Shown: piece after piece, positions 63,368-64,000 of the stretch
Layout: each line of letters begins with the position of its first letter
Position numbering within the stretch: the first letter of the stretch is position 1
Source: Rhizobiales bacterium 65-79
GTDB lineage: Bacteria; Pseudomonadota; Alphaproteobacteria; Rhizobiales; Rhizobiaceae
DNA: 64,000 nt
Assembly: GCA_001896885.1 (NCBI GenBank)
Contig: MKRJ01000030.1
Span: forward strand, 1-64,000
Direction: 5' to 3'
The notes under the pieces: generated by a model
Database searches by the model: none
What the model was told of the DNA's origin: nothing
What the model saw: the letters and a program-made list of their open reading frames with translations, nothing else
Made by a program: the position numbers and the translations under genes

Positions 63368-64000
63368 ATGTCCGACGCAACCATCGACGCCCCGTCCGTC
63401 CCCCTCGCCAACCGCAAGCGCCTCGATCCGCGCCTGCTCGCCGGGCTCGCACCCGGCCTGGCGCTGACCACCCTGATCGCCGCGCTCGCCTACGCTGTCC
63501 GCCGCATTCCGGGCGCCGACACGTTCAGCCCGATGATCATCGCGATCCTGCTCGGCATCCTCTTCCACAATGTCGTCGGCACGCCCGTCCGCGCCAAGGC
63601 GGGCGTCGTTTTCAGCCTGCGCCGCATCCTTCGGCTCGCCATCATCCTGCTCGGCCTGCAGCTCACGGCGAGCCAGGTGGTTGCGGTCGGCGGCACGGGC
63701 ATCGCCATCATCGTCGTGACGCTTGCCGCGACTTTCACGCTCACCAAGGCGATGGGCCGCGTGCTCGGCGTCGACCGGAAGCTCGCCGAGCTGATCGCCG
63801 CCGGCACGTCGATCTGCGGCGCCTCGGCGGTGATCGCCACCAACACCGTGACGCGCGGCTCCGACGAGGACGTCGCCTACGCGGTCGCCTGCGTCACCGT
63901 GTTCGGCACGCTCTCCATGTTCCTCTATCCGACGCTCGGCACGCTGCTCCATCTCGACATGCACCATTACGGCCTATGGGCTGGCAGCTCGATCCACGAG
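63368..64000 (+). CDS. YeiH-family putative sulfate exporter (5' part)
   Basis: An open reading frame running off the window, 211 codons seen. The start ATG 63368 follows GAGGAGCCTCCC. It is a polytopic membrane protein with YeiH/UPF0324 landmarks: '[21 protein letters not shown]', '[19 protein letters not shown]', '[16 protein letters not shown]', '[16 protein letters not shown]' and '[18 protein letters not shown]'. The family is often annotated as a sulfate exporter, linked to taurine or sulfonate use, but transport has rarely been shown. The upstream gap (63159-63367) shows no clear regulator gene or site. Confidence 0.9.
   Translation, partial: MSDATIDAPSVPLANRKRLDPRLLAGLAPGLALTTLIAALAYAVRRIPGADTFSPMIIAILLGILFHNVVGTPVRAKAGVVFSLRRILRLAIILLGLQLTASQVVAVGGTGIAIIVVTLAATFTLTKAMGRVLGVDRKLAELIAAGTSICGASAVIATNTVTRGSDEDVAYAVACVTVFGTLSMFLYPTLGTLLHLDMHHYGLWAGSSIHE

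Overview
The window is GC-rich, gene-dense DNA from an alphaproteobacterium. The likeliest home is the Hyphomicrobiales (rhizobial order), near Mesorhizobium and other Phyllobacteriaceae. The reasons are the cbb3 oxidase/fixIS-like block, the heterotetrameric sarcosine oxidase, an EcfG-type promoter, the polA neighbourhood and the interspersed GC-rich palindromic repeats. This placement is inference; no database search was possible. All coordinates and residue numbers were worked out by hand.

Layout. 1-394: a possible IS21-type insertion sequence end and no convincing gene. 395-9940: a catabolic island with an IclR regulator, a divergent amidohydrolase-like protein, a complete peptide/opine-type ABC importer (two permeases, two ATPases, a binding protein) and an NDP-forming acyl-CoA synthetase. 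10213-18947: a large-subunit catalase, a secretory-lipase-type esterase, a small exported Gly/Cys-rich protein, a fused AtuA-DUF4387 protein, a 5'-shortened 2-hydroxycarboxylate transporter and a LysR regulator. 19058-25147: a GlxA/AraC regulator divergent from soxBDAG (sarcosine oxidase).

25284-37477 is a low-oxygen respiration island: nirK-nirV-nnrS (nitrite to NO), pseudoazurin as probable NirK donor followed by two unrecognised small genes, an NsrR-like Rrf2 regulator, then ccoNOQP, a 68-residue membrane protein, a DUF2189 protein, ccoI and ccoS. Matching TTG-N8-CAA boxes lie about 70 bp upstream of both nirK and pseudoazurin. A perfect palindrome lies in front of the Rrf2 gene and half of it recurs before nirK. 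No NO reductase or N2O reductase is in the window. 37557-45445: a soluble 1894-residue hybrid kinase with nine tandem 92-residue HAMP-type repeats, behind an EcfG-like promoter, followed by a second hybrid kinase. 45567-50069: an outer-membrane beta-barrel, a GNAT, and a divergent Ldh-family reductase/ALDH7 pair that suggests lysine or pipecolate catabolism.

50305-56258 is the most interesting region. Four tiny genes on the plus strand encode 37-43-residue peptides with a shared lasso-type leader motif (YxxPxL...T) but only 10-15 Ala/Ser/Pro-rich residues after it. Facing them, a seven-gene minus-strand operon encodes a PqqD-like RiPP recognition element, a lasso B2-type cysteine protease, an HprK-like kinase, an AMP-dependent ligase, a GNAT, an acyl carrier protein and a nucleotidyltransferase. 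There is no lasso cyclase and no transporter. I read this as a lasso-related but non-lasso RiPP pathway with probable acylation and phosphorylation or nucleotidylation; its product is unknown to me.

56377-64000: a short RNase D, an M20 dipeptidase, a palindromic repeat, a VapC toxin remnant, a probable small RNA, polA (with two metal ligands of the proofreading exonuclease apparently replaced), an L,D-transpeptidase and the 5' part of a YeiH-type transporter. I saw no CRISPR array, rRNA or tRNA.
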